Notes under the pieces: generated by a model
The model's input: only the letters and a program-made list of their open reading frames with translations
Databases searched by the model: none
Told to the model about the DNA's origin: nothing
Assembly: GCA_030037905.1 (NCBI GenBank)
Contig: JASHPX010000064.1
Location: 1 to 51,036, forward strand
Direction: 5' to 3'
Length of the DNA stretch: 51,036 nt
Source of the DNA: Gammaproteobacteria bacterium
GTDB taxonomy: Bacteria; Pseudomonadota; Gammaproteobacteria; Steroidobacterales; Steroidobacteraceae
In this document: positions 22,750 to 30,891 of the stretch, in pieces
Numbering within the stretch: position 1 is the first letter of the stretch
Layout: every line of letters begins with the position of its first letter
Position numbers and translations under genes: made by a program

Positions 22750-24740
22750 GTTCGAGCGTCCACGGCGGCCCTGGAAGCGGCCGGCAAGCGGACGGTGAAG
22801 CAGGCACCGCGCCATTTATTTCCCGGTTCGAACAGCAGGTCTCCGCCCTGGCCGCGCAGCAACGACTGGCTGATCGCGAGTCCCAGGCCCATGCCGTCCA
22901 CCTTATCCGTCACGAACGGCTCGAACAGCTTGTCCGCGACGTCCTCTGCCACGCCCGGCCCGGAATCCTCCACCCGGAACGTCACCTCCCTCGCCGAGCG
23001 TTCCACGGTCAGATCGATGCGCCGGCGGTCGCGAGGCTGCTGGCACACCGCATCGATGGCATTGACCAGCAGATTGTGGAGGACGATCTCCAGCTGGGTG
23101 ACATCGCTCTCCAAATCCGGCAGCGCCGCCGGCACCTGCAACGTGAGCAGGATCGCGTTGCGCTCGAGGCGCTCTTCAAAGGCGGTAACGATGGAATCGC
23201 ACAGCGCGGACACCTGCACTTGCTCGCGTTTGACCGTGCCGTTGCGGTAGAAGTCGCGCAGCCGGCGCAGCACTTCCGCAGCCCGATGCGCCTCCTGCGC
23301 CGCCTTGTCCAACGTGCGGGCGAGTCTCGCATCCTGCGCGGCGAGCGGTGCGGCGAGAATCTCGGACGCCTGCAGATACGATACCAGTGCGGTGATGGGT
23401 TGGTTGAGCTCGTGCGCCAATGCCGAGGCAAGCTCTCCGGCGACCGCGAACCTCATGGCACCCGCCAGCACCCGCTCGCGCTCGCGCAGCTGGATCTCGG
23501 CGCGCCGCCGCTCGGTCACGTCACGGACGATGACCAGATATTCTGCGGTCGCGGGTGGCTCCAGACGTGCCCAGGCGATCTCCGCGGGAAACGCGCTGCC
23601 ATCCGTGCGGCGACCCTCCAGAGCGGCCCGGCCCTGCGGGGATTGCAGCTGGACGCTCGGTAACACGGCGCGTAGCGGCCGCTCGCCCTGGGGAAGCTGA
23701 TCGATACCGAAGAGCCGGCGCGCCTCGGAATTCGCCGACCGAATCTGCCCGCGGGCGCTTACGGTCAGTACGGCGTCAGGCGCCGTCGTCAGCAGCGCCC
23801 GCTGTTCGGCCTCGCTCGTGGCCACCCGCTGCAGAGCATCGGCTCGTTCGCTGACGACCGCACCGAGCAGAAGCGCCGTGAGGCTCAGTGTGAGCAACAG
23901 GAATTGCAAGTCGACCAGGGCCGGGGCATGGGCATCCCGCTGCACGGTGATGATCACACCGATTTGGATCGCCAGAGTGCTGAGGATCGCGCCGGGGACA
24001 CCCCACCGGAGCGTGATCCATATGACCGGCACGAACAGCAGGTAGAAGAATCGCACCTGCTCTATCTGGGTGAGCCCGAAGATGATCCACATCGCGAGGG
24101 CGACCGCGCCGATCTGCAGCGCGGCGATGGGAACGTGACGGCGCAGTGCCTGCCACCCATCGCGCCAGCGATTCACGTACATCAGCAATGGGAAGAGCGT
24201 GAGGATGCCGTTGACGTCACCGACCCAGTAGCTGGCAATCGCGCCGAGTGCCCGCTGGCGTGGCAACGCCCCGCTGATAACGACCAGCGTTACGTATCCC
24301 ACCGCCACCGTGAAGCTCGTGAGCATGACGCCGGCAGCCAATCCGACTGCCGTATTGTTGGCATTGATGGGACGCGGTAAACCCCAGCGTCGCAGGATCA
24401 CCGCCAGCCCCGTGTAGCCACAGGCGATCCACAGGCTCGCGCCGAGCAGCGCCCACCACGGTGCCGGCATGCCATGGATCAACCCTTCCGCCGTGAACGC
24501 GGCCAGCGCCACCATCGGCAGCCCGCGCGGCCCGGACATGAGCAGAAACGCCAGCGTGAGCGCCGTTTCCGGATTCCACGGCGTGATATCCAGCCTCAAT
24601 ACCGGCTGCACATAGCTCGATGCATCGGTGAGCACGTACGCTATGAGGTACACGACGGCGATCAACAGGTCACGCCGCTCGTCGCGGATACGCTGCCACA
24701 GCGTTATCGGCGATGAGATGGCAAGTACGGCTCGGTTCAT
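22746..24740 (-). CDS. MASE1-PAS sensor histidine kinase (FixL-like)
   Basis: 664 residues from ATG 24740. N-terminal eight-helix membrane sensor resembling MASE1 (about 25-298; RDLLIAVVYLIAYVLTDA...WNPETALTLAFLL, GYVTLVVISG, SYWVGDVNGILTLFPLL). PAS domain about 310-410 (LLTTAPDAVLTVSARGQIRSAN). HisKA with His443 in LASALAHELNQPITAL, N-box LLVNAID (about 557), G1 DSGPGV (592) and G2 GMGLGLAI (616). The FixL-type H box and the FixJ-type partner form a redox/metabolic-type two-component pair, but no heme-PAS signature is seen. The frame continues upstream as low-complexity Arg/Ser sequence from tandem repeats; I reject that extension. Confidence 0.9.
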   Translation of the reverse strand: MNRAVLAISSPITLWQRIRDERRDLLIAVVYLIAYVLTDASSYVQPVLRLDITPWNPETALTLAFLLMSGPRGLPMVALAAFTAEGLIHGMPAPWWALLGASLWIACGYTGLAVILRRWGLPRPINANNTAVGLAAGVMLTSFTVAVGYVTLVVISGALPRQRALGAIASYWVGDVNGILTLFPLLMYVNRWRDGWQALRRHVPIAALQIGAVALAMWIIFGLTQIEQVRFFYLLFVPVIWITLRWGVPGAILSTLAIQIGVIITVQRDAHAPALVDLQFLLLTLSLTALLLGAVVSERADALQRVATSEAEQRALLTTAPDAVLTVSARGQIRSANSEARRLFGIDQLPQGERPLRAVLPSVQLQSPQGRAALEGRRTDGSAFPAEIAWARLEPPATAEYLVIVRDVTERRRAEIQLRERERVLAGAMRFAVAGELASALAHELNQPITALVSYLQASEILAAPLAAQDARLARTLDKAAQEAHRAAEVLRRLRDFYRNGTVKREQVQVSALCDSIVTAFEERLERNAILLTLQVPAALPDLESDVTQLEIVLHNLLVNAIDAVCQQPRDRRRIDLTVERSAREVTFRVEDSGPGVAEDVADKLFEPFVTDKVDGMGLGLAISQSLLRGQGGDLLFEPGNKWRGACFTVRLPAASRAAVDART

Positions 24741-25060
24741 GCGGGCACGCGCTCCAGACGCACGATCGCGCAGGCACGAGCATAGTACCGCGGCGCGCTG
24801 CGGCTGGCATTCGCGCGGCTCATCTGCGCCGCTCGCACGGCGCGTCGGGCCGGCCCGTTCGCGAGCTGCGCGCGATCGGCAGGAGAAGAGCGCTGCCCGC
24901 TGCCGCGCGACGCTATTTCCGATAGCCGTGCTCATCACCGCGATGAGTGGCGGCGAGCGTGACGGCGAGAGGGACGGCGAGAGGGACGGCGAGAGTGACG
25001 GCGCGCACACTGTGCTCAGCGGCGCCCTCGGTAAGCAGCGCGCGGCGCTATGCTCGGCGC
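24741..25060. repeat. divergent intergenic region with 12-bp tandem repeat
   Basis: Between the kinase start and the DUF4124 gene. At 24952-24999 four 12-bp units occur in tandem (GGCGAGCGTGAC, GGCGAGAGGGAC twice, GGCGAGAGTGAC). Long frames on both strands across it are repeat-driven (GERD or TARG units) and show no family. No other signal is clear. Confidence 0.7.
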
Positions 25061-25675
25061 GTGACTCGACAGGCACGTCATTATGTCCTCTGGGCTCTCG
25101 CCCTCGTGGGCAGCACTGCGCTGCTGGCAGGCACTGCGGTATACGCCGCTGAGACGCCCGCCGACTCCTCCGGGAGCAGCTCCTCCGGGAGCACCACGGT
25201 CTACCGCTGGGTGGACGCCGATGGGGTCGTGCATTACTCGGATCATCCGCAGCCCGGTGCACAGCGGCTGCAGATCCGCCCGGCGCCGACCTTTCACGAG
25301 CCGCCCGTTCCGGCCGTCAGCGCCCCGCCGGTCACCGTCACGATGGTGCCGCCACCGCAGTGTCCCTACGGGTACTACGACTACCCGCCATACGATTGCG
25401 CGCCCGATGGCTACTATGGACCGGAATGGTTCGTGAATGGAGCATTCATCGGCGCCGGACCATGGTTTCACGGCCGGCAGAACTTTCGGGGTTACGTCAA
25501 CAGTCACTACGATCCACAACACGGCTATCACGGTTCCCTGCCACGGCGCGGGCAGCGTCCCGATCCGCATCGCCCGGCTGGCCACACAGCGCAGTTTCAT
25601 GGCGATGAAGCGCGTGATGGACATGGGAACGTGCTGCCGCCTTCACTGCACACTCTCGGGGCAGTGAATCCATAG
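25061..25675 (+). CDS. DUF4124-domain exported protein
   Basis: 204 residues from GTG 25061. Signal peptide HYVLWALALVGSTALLAGTAVYA, then the DUF4124 hallmark TVYRWVDADGVVHYSDHPQPGA at about 47-68. After it come a Pro-rich linker and a Tyr/Gly/Pro-rich stretch (PYGYYDYPPYDCAPDGYYGPEWF), GAFIGAGPWFHG and a His/Arg-rich tail (HYDPQHGYHG...). DUF4124 proteins are periplasmic and of unknown function. The Tyr/Pro-rich part resembles small YXXGPxWF-type surface proteins, so this may be two fused modules. The frame extends further upstream only through the tandem repeat. Divergent from the kinase. Confidence 0.7.
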   Translation: MTRQARHYVLWALALVGSTALLAGTAVYAAETPADSSGSSSSGSTTVYRWVDADGVVHYSDHPQPGAQRLQIRPAPTFHEPPVPAVSAPPVTVTMVPPPQCPYGYYDYPPYDCAPDGYYGPEWFVNGAFIGAGPWFHGRQNFRGYVNSHYDPQHGYHGSLPRRGQRPDPHRPAGHTAQFHGDEARDGHGNVLPPSLHTLGAVNP

Positions 25676-25701
25676 ACGCACCTGGATGACGGACGCTGTA
25701 G

Positions 25702-25995
25702 GCGGCGCTGGAGCGGATCAGGGAACCGGGCATCTTCATCGTCGACGATGTGGCCTTCGTGCACGCCGAACACGGCCTGGCGATCGGCGAGGAAGTGCGC
25801 AGGCGGGGAATCAGGAAGCAATACTACCTGGAGACGCGCGGCGATGTGCTGTTGCGCAATAGGGAGGTCTTCCGACTTTGGCGCGACCTCGGGCTGTTAT
25901 ACATGTTCATCGGTCTGGACCCGGGAAGCCGCCGTTCCCGCGCGATCGACGATGCGACCGAGCGATTCGTGGATGAGACCCGGATGGGCGCCTGA
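25702..25995 (+). pseudogene. radical-SAM (HpnR-like) internal fragment
   Basis: After a stop at 25699 the frame reads LERIREPGIFIVDDVAFVHAEHG, AIGEEVRRRGIRKQYYLETRGDVLL, RNREVFRLWRDLGLLYMFIG. This is the middle of a B12-binding radical-SAM protein of the hopanoid C-3 methylase (HpnR) type, downstream of where the CxxxCxxC cluster would be. The cobalamin-binding domain, Fe-S cluster motif and C-terminal half are missing, and no start codon precedes the homology apart from GTG 25750. A dead fragment about 95 codons long. Confidence 0.65.
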
Positions 25996-26032
25996 GCGTA
26001 CTCGGTGATATCCTGGCTCGGGAGGTCGGCGC

Positions 26033-27136
26033 ATGCAGTACGCTCGTGGATTTGCGACGACGCGGCTCGTCCATGCTCGGGCCTGCGTCAATGCTCTGGC
26101 CTGCATCATTGCGCTGGCAGCCGTGTCGGGCGTCCCGGCAGATGCAGCACAGGCACCTGCGGGCTATCACCTGGTGCATTCGTACCGGCTGGGCGGTGCG
26201 GGATTCTGGGACTACCTGATGCTGGACAGCGTGGCGCGGCGCCTGTACATCTCGCGCGGCACGCACGTGGTGGTGATGAACGTGGACAGCGGCAGGGTGG
26301 TCGGCGATATACCGGATGGGCACCGCGAGCATGGCATCGCGCTCGCACCCGAGCTCAACCGCGGTTTCATCAGCGACGGCACCGATCCTTCGCACGTGAT
26401 CGTGTTCGATCTGAAGACGCTGAAGGTGCTCACCATCATAGCGATGCCGAACGAGGATTCGGATTGCATCATTTATGATCCGGCGACGCAGCGGGTATTC
26501 ACTTTCAACGGCGATGATCAGGACGCCACCGCGATCGATGCCAGGACCAACCGGGTGCTGGGCACGATTGCGCTCGGTGGGCAACCGGAATATGCCGTCG
26601 CCGACAGTGCCGGGCACCTCTACAACAACCTCGTGGACAAGAGCGAGCAGGTGCAGATCGATTCGCGCACGCTCGAGGTCACCGGTCGCTGGCCACTGGC
26701 TCCCTGCCAGCATCCTTCCGGCCTCGCCATGGATGTCGCGCACCGCCGCCTCTTCGCCGGCTGCCACAGTGAAGTCATGGCGATCGTGGATCCCGATGCG
26801 CATCGGGTGATCACGACGGTGCCGATTGGTGCTGGGGTGGACGCCAACCGCTTCGACCCGGGTACACAGCTGGCTTTCAGCTCCAACGGCATGTCGGGCA
26901 ACCTGACCGTCGTGCACGAAGACGCGCCGGACAACTTCACCGAGCTGGGAGAAGTACGCACCGAAGCCGCCGCTCGCACCATGGCGATCGATCTGAAGAC
27001 CCATCATGTCTTTCTGGTCACCGCAACCATGGGGCCTCGGCCGGCTCAGGCGACGCCCGATAATCCGCGCCGTTTCCCCAGGATGGTCCCGGGCACCTTC
27101 CGTGTGCTCGAATACGCGCCGAGCCTCACGCCGTAG
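26033..27136 (+). CDS. YncE-like beta-propeller exported protein
   Basis: 367 residues. Signal peptide NALACIIALAAVSGVPADA near residues 20-38. The rest is a repeated ~45-residue blade pattern typical of YncE/lactonase-like propellers: LDSVARRLYISRGTHVVVMNVDSGRVVG, LAPELNRGFISDGTDPSHVIVFDLKTLKVL, YDPATQRVFTFNGDD, IDARTNRVLGTIALGGQPEYAV, LAMDVAHRRLFAGCHSEVMAIVDPD and IDLKTHHVFLVTA. Such proteins bind DNA or act in unknown periplasmic roles; no catalytic residue can be asserted. Convergent with the downstream kinase with an 8-bp gap. Complete. Confidence 0.75.
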   Translation: MQYARGFATTRLVHARACVNALACIIALAAVSGVPADAAQAPAGYHLVHSYRLGGAGFWDYLMLDSVARRLYISRGTHVVVMNVDSGRVVGDIPDGHREHGIALAPELNRGFISDGTDPSHVIVFDLKTLKVLTIIAMPNEDSDCIIYDPATQRVFTFNGDDQDATAIDARTNRVLGTIALGGQPEYAVADSAGHLYNNLVDKSEQVQIDSRTLEVTGRWPLAPCQHPSGLAMDVAHRRLFAGCHSEVMAIVDPDAHRVITTVPIGAGVDANRFDPGTQLAFSSNGMSGNLTVVHEDAPDNFTELGEVRTEAAARTMAIDLKTHHVFLVTATMGPRPAQATPDNPRRFPRMVPGTFRVLEYAPSLTP

Positions 27137-27143
27137 CCGAGCC

Positions 27144-28649
27144 TCAGCCGGTGGGCCCGGCGGCGCCTGCCGCGGCCACCGCTGCACCGCCGACCGCGCC
27201 GACCGCGCCGACCGCGCCGTCGGCGGTGTGCTCCAGCGGCTGCGCTTCCGGCAAACTGCTACGCGGCGGGATGCGCAGCGGAATGTGCAGCGTCACGCAT
27301 AGGCCAGGTGCCGCATCCGACAATTCGATGTGCGACTGATGCAGCTTGACGATGGCTGCGACCAGCGCGAGCCCCAGGCCATTGCCGGGTGTGTTGCGGC
27401 TGCGCTCGAGGCGATAGAAGCGCCCGAACACCTTGTCGCGCTCGGACGGCGCAATGCCCGGTCCGGAATCGACGACGCGAACACGAGCCTCTTCCCCTTC
27501 GCGCCCACAGCTGAGGCGTATGGTCGCGCCCGCGCCCGCGTGGCGAATGGCATTCTCCAGCAGATTCGAGAACATTTGCATCAGCAGCATGCGATCGGCG
27601 TGCACGGTGAGCTCCTCGCCGAGCTCGGTGCGCAGGTGCTGCTGCCCATCTTCGGCCACCGGGGCGTAGAGATCGGCGACCTCACGCAGCAGACGTGTGA
27701 GCAGTACGGGTGCAAAGCTTGCCAGCCGCGTACCTGACTCGATCTGCGAGATGCGCAGCAAAGCCCCGAAGACCGCAAGGATGCCGTCGCAGTCCTGCAG
27801 CGCCCCTTCGATGAGCAGCGCGTGCTCTGTCGCGGAGGCCTGAGTGCCCTGAGCGGCCTGCAGCCGCTGGCGCAGCCGCGTCAGCGGGGTGCGCAGGTCG
27901 TGCGCGATGTCGCTGGAGACCTGTCGCAGACTCTCCAGCAGCGTGGCAATGCGATCGAGCATCTCGTTGATGCTCGTGGAGAGCCGGTCGAGCTGGCCAT
28001 TGCCACCGCTTACCGGGATGCGCTCGCCGAAGCGGCCGGCGACGACCGCCTGACAGGTACGTGTGATCGCATCGACCCGGCGCAGAAAGCCCGCGCTCAA
28101 CAGCACCCCGCCGGCGATCGCCAGCGCCAGAGTGGCTCCGATGATCCAGGCGAAGGAACCGAGGATCAGCGCGCGTGTGTATGCTGCGCGCGCGGTGCTC
28201 TCGCCGACGAAGAGGTAGGTGCCGTCGGGCAGAAAGCTGCCTTCGCCGAGGACTACGTGCCGAGCGGCGCCCGGACTGCCAACTGCGCGCGGGCTGCCAA
28301 CTGCGCCCGGGGTGCCCACTTCGAACAGCCCCATGCGGGCAGGCATCGGGGCGAGATTGCCCGCGAGCTTGCGCCCGTCCCGGCCCTGCAACAGGTAGCT
28401 TCCCGACACTGCCGGCACTGCCGTGAGCTGCTGCACCACCTCGATGGCCTCGGACAGCCCCTCGCTGCGATAACCGCTCTCGATTGCGCCCGCATCGGCG
28501 CTGATGACATCGTGCAGCTCGGCACGCAGCGCGCGCTCGGAGATGAAATACACCGTCACACCCAGCAGCAGTGCGGCCGCGGCAAACAGTCCGATGAGCA
28601 GCGCCGAGAGGCGCGAGCTCTCGTTATTGAGACGTCGCAGGCCGAACAA
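27144..28649 (-). CDS. sensor histidine kinase (OmpR-system type, HAMP)
   Basis: 501 residues. TM1 about 14-36 and TM2 about 160-188 flank a periplasmic sensor segment of about 120 residues. HAMP about 189-240. HisKA with His250 in DIAHDLRTPLTRLRQ, N-box LLENAIRHAG, G1 DSGPGIAP, F-box RFYRLERSRNTPG and G2 GNGLGLALVAAI. Two in-frame tandem repeats are encoded: an 18-bp unit in the sensor domain (28267-28320; GAVGSP-like) and a 9-bp unit in the C-terminal tail (27190-27216; AVG repeats). It overlaps the response regulator by 26 bases. Likely controls the divergently transcribed RND efflux operon. Confidence 0.9.
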   Translation of the reverse strand: MFGLRRLNNESSRLSALLIGLFAAAALLLGVTVYFISERALRAELHDVISADAGAIESGYRSEGLSEAIEVVQQLTAVPAVSGSYLLQGRDGRKLAGNLAPMPARMGLFEVGTPGAVGSPRAVGSPGAARHVVLGEGSFLPDGTYLFVGESTARAAYTRALILGSFAWIIGATLALAIAGGVLLSAGFLRRVDAITRTCQAVVAGRFGERIPVSGGNGQLDRLSTSINEMLDRIATLLESLRQVSSDIAHDLRTPLTRLRQRLQAAQGTQASATEHALLIEGALQDCDGILAVFGALLRISQIESGTRLASFAPVLLTRLLREVADLYAPVAEDGQQHLRTELGEELTVHADRMLLMQMFSNLLENAIRHAGAGATIRLSCGREGEEARVRVVDSGPGIAPSERDKVFGRFYRLERSRNTPGNGLGLALVAAIVKLHQSHIELSDAAPGLCVTLHIPLRIPPRSSLPEAQPLEHTADGAVGAVGAVGGAAVAAAGAAGPTG

Positions 28650-29316
28650 GGAACAGGTACCCCGAGCCGCGGATCGTGCGGATATATTCGGTGGTGGAGC
28701 CGCCGGCCAGCTTGGCGCGCAGGCGGCTCATGTGGCTTTCTACGACGCTCGTCTGTGGATCAAAATGAATGTCCCAGACGTGCTCGAGCAGCATGTTGCG
28801 TGTGACGATGCTGCCGGCGTTGCGCAGCAGATATTCCAGAAGCTTGAACTCCTGCGGCAGCAGCGCAATATCCTGGCCCTCACGCGTCACGCGGCGCTCG
28901 ATCAGATCCAGCTCGAGGTCCGCGGCGCGCAGGCGGGTATGCACCGATGTGGTGGCCGTGGCGCGCCGTGCCAGCGCCTTCAGGCGCGCGAGCAGCTCCA
29001 CCAGGAAGAACGGCTTGACCAGGTAGTCGTCCCCGCCGGCCTCCAGGCCCTCGACGCGGTCGTCGAGCCCGTCCATCGCGGTCAGGTACAGCACCGGTGT
29101 CTTCACGCCGCGCGCGCGCAACGCCTTGAGCACCGACAGGCCATCGCGGCTGGGCAACAACCTGTCCAGGATGATCACCTCGTGCTCGCCGGCCAGCGCA
29201 CGCGCCAATCCCAGCTCCCCGTCGCTCGCATGCTCGATCGACAGGCCGTGGGTGCGCAGGCCCTCCGCGATGTAACTCGCAGTCTCGACGTCGTCCTCGA
29301 CCAGCAATACGTTCAT
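28624..29316 (-). CDS. OmpR/PhoB-family response regulator
   Basis: 230 residues from ATG 29316. Receiver domain 1-115: acidic pair VEDD (6-9), phospho-acceptor Asp51 (IILDRLLPSRDG), Thr79 and Lys101 (YLVKPF). C-terminal winged helix about 130-225 with LPQEFKLLEYLLRNAGSIVTRNMLLEHVW and VVESHMSRLRAKLAG...IRTIRGSGYLF. Upstream ATG would add 13 residues of no family character. It forms an operon with the kinase and sits back-to-back with the TolC-MFP-RND operon, about 250 bp apart, as for CzcR/CusR-like metal or drug efflux controllers. Confidence 0.9.
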   Translation of the reverse strand: MNVLLVEDDVETASYIAEGLRTHGLSIEHASDGELGLARALAGEHEVIILDRLLPSRDGLSVLKALRARGVKTPVLYLTAMDGLDDRVEGLEAGGDDYLVKPFFLVELLARLKALARRATATTSVHTRLRAADLELDLIERRVTREGQDIALLPQEFKLLEYLLRNAGSIVTRNMLLEHVWDIHFDPQTSVVESHMSRLRAKLAGGSTTEYIRTIRGSGYLFLVRPATSQ

Positions 29317-29478
29317 CGAGGCGCCGCACTCCTGCCGGGATGCCCCTTGCAGCATGCACCTGAGCCAACTGCCCGATGCTTACAAAAATACAACCTTCGC
29401 GGCCGCGCCTGCCGCCGATAATGCCGCCTTCGACGGGACCGGCGCACCGCGAGCCGGCGGAGAATCGCAATGGAGGCG

Positions 29479-29553
29479 CACAGACCCCACAGACCCCACA
29501 GACCCCACAGACCCCACAGACCCCATTTTACCTCGCTGCATTTTACCTCGCTG
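29479..29553 (+). repeat. 9-bp x5 and 15-bp x2 tandem repeats before the efflux operon
   Basis: Five copies of CACAGACCC run from 29479 to about 29523, followed by two copies of a 15-bp unit beginning ATTTTACCTCGCTG (29525-29539, 29540-29554). They lie just before the start of the outer-membrane channel gene. If translated in frame they would give RPH and FTSLH repeats at the N-terminus, which I judge not to be part of the protein. They could alter promoter spacing or translation of the efflux operon. Confidence 0.75.
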
Positions 29554-29565
29554 TGCCGCGCCTGG

Positions 29566-30891
29566 ATGCTCTTGCGCGCCGCCATGCGCTGGCAGATTGC
29601 GGGGCTGCTCGGGGCGGCACTGCTGCCGCCCGGCTGTGCAACCTATCATCCGCTGCCGCTGCCCACACGCAGCAACCTCGCGCAGGCCGCTCCCGGGGGA
29701 GTCGCGCCGCTGGACATGGATCGGGTTGCCACGCTGGCGGTGCTGAACAATCCGGATCTGAACACGGCTCGCGCGGAGCTGGGGGTGGCGCAGGCGCAGG
29801 CGTTTGCGGCGGGCCTGCTGCCCGACCCGCATTTCACCTACAACCCCGATCATCCCTACGATCATGTGACCCCCGCGGATCCCTTCCACCGCTATCCGGA
29901 GTTCAACGAGTACAACCTGGAGCTGGACGTGGATCTGACGGCGCTGCTGACGCATCCCGCCACCAAGGCCGGCGCGCGCGGGGATCTGCAGCAGGCGCGG
30001 CTCGAGCTGCTGTGGCAGGAATGGCAGAGCGTGGCCGAGGCGCGCACGCTCTACGTGCAGCAGTCGATCGGCGCGCAGCGGCGAGATTTTCTCGCGGGTG
30101 CGCAGCGTATCTACGCGCAGGCCGCACAGCGCTCGCAACAGGCGCAGCGTGCCGGCAACGTGACGCTCGAGCAGAGCGGCGCGGATCTGGCCGTGCTGCA
30201 GGACGTCAGCAGTCGCCTCGGGGATGCCGAGCGCAGCGTAGCGAGCGCCGAGCAGAGTCTGCGCAGTCTGCTCGGCGTGCAGCCGGGTGTAGTGCTGCCG
30301 CTGCAGCCGCTGACGCAGCCGGTAATTCCCTCGCGGCAAGCGCTGCAGAGCGCCCTGGCGCAGCTGCCGCAGCGGCGGCCGGATCTGCTGGCGCTGCGGG
30401 CCGGTTATCGCGCCGCGGAGGCCCGGGTGCGGCTCGCGGTGCTGTCACAGTTTCCGGACGTCACCATCGGCTTCACCAAGACACGTGACAACGGCGATGT
30501 GCATGCGCTCGGTGGACTCGTGACGTTGAGTCTGCCGATATTCAACCGCGGGCGCGGCGACGTCGCGGTGCAGGAGGCTACACGCGCGCAGCTGCGAGCC
30601 GACTACCAGGCGCGATTGGATCAGGCGGTTGGCTCGGCGTGGCAGCTCTGGGGGGAAATGCGCCAACTGCACGGGCAGCTCGCCGACCTCTCCGATCAGC
30701 TGCCGCGTCTGGATCGCAGCGTACAGCAGGCCGAGCGTGCCTATCGCGCGGCCGAGTTTCCCGCCGCGAGTTATCTGACGCTCGTGGGCTCCTATCTGGC
30801 GGCGCAGGAGCTGGACGCAACGCTGCGGGAGAATCTCTGGAGCGACTGCATCGCGCTCGCCACCGTGCTCGGCACGCAGGTCCGCTCGTGA
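29566..30891 (+). CDS. TolC-family outer-membrane efflux channel (possible lipoprotein)
   Basis: About 441 residues from ATG 29566 (ATG 29584 also possible). The N-terminus IAGLLGAALLPPGCATYHPLPLP looks like a lipoprotein signal with Cys acceptor. The body is the long-helix, two-repeat TolC fold: VATLAVLNNPDLNTARAELGVAQAQAFAAGLLPDPHF, RVRLAVLSQFPDVTIGFTKTRD, GLVTLSLPIFNRGRGDVAVQEATRAQLRADY. Family members form the trimeric outer-membrane duct. Upstream frame extension through the repeat tract is rejected. Overlaps the adaptor gene by four bases. First gene of the efflux operon. Confidence 0.85.
   Translation: MLLRAAMRWQIAGLLGAALLPPGCATYHPLPLPTRSNLAQAAPGGVAPLDMDRVATLAVLNNPDLNTARAELGVAQAQAFAAGLLPDPHFTYNPDHPYDHVTPADPFHRYPEFNEYNLELDVDLTALLTHPATKAGARGDLQQARLELLWQEWQSVAEARTLYVQQSIGAQRRDFLAGAQRIYAQAAQRSQQAQRAGNVTLEQSGADLAVLQDVSSRLGDAERSVASAEQSLRSLLGVQPGVVLPLQPLTQPVIPSRQALQSALAQLPQRRPDLLALRAGYRAAEARVRLAVLSQFPDVTIGFTKTRDNGDVHALGGLVTLSLPIFNRGRGDVAVQEATRAQLRADYQARLDQAVGSAWQLWGEMRQLHGQLADLSDQLPRLDRSVQQAERAYRAAEFPAASYLTLVGSYLAAQELDATLRENLWSDCIALATVLGTQVRS

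Noticed and set aside
24952-24999. Repeat array considered as CRISPR
   Set aside because: Units are 12 bp and directly adjacent, with no spacers and no cas genes.
24741-25262. 174-residue upstream extension of the MASE1 kinase
   Set aside because: It reads through the 12-bp tandem repeat and the antisense of DUF4124; MASE1 similarity begins after ATG 24740.
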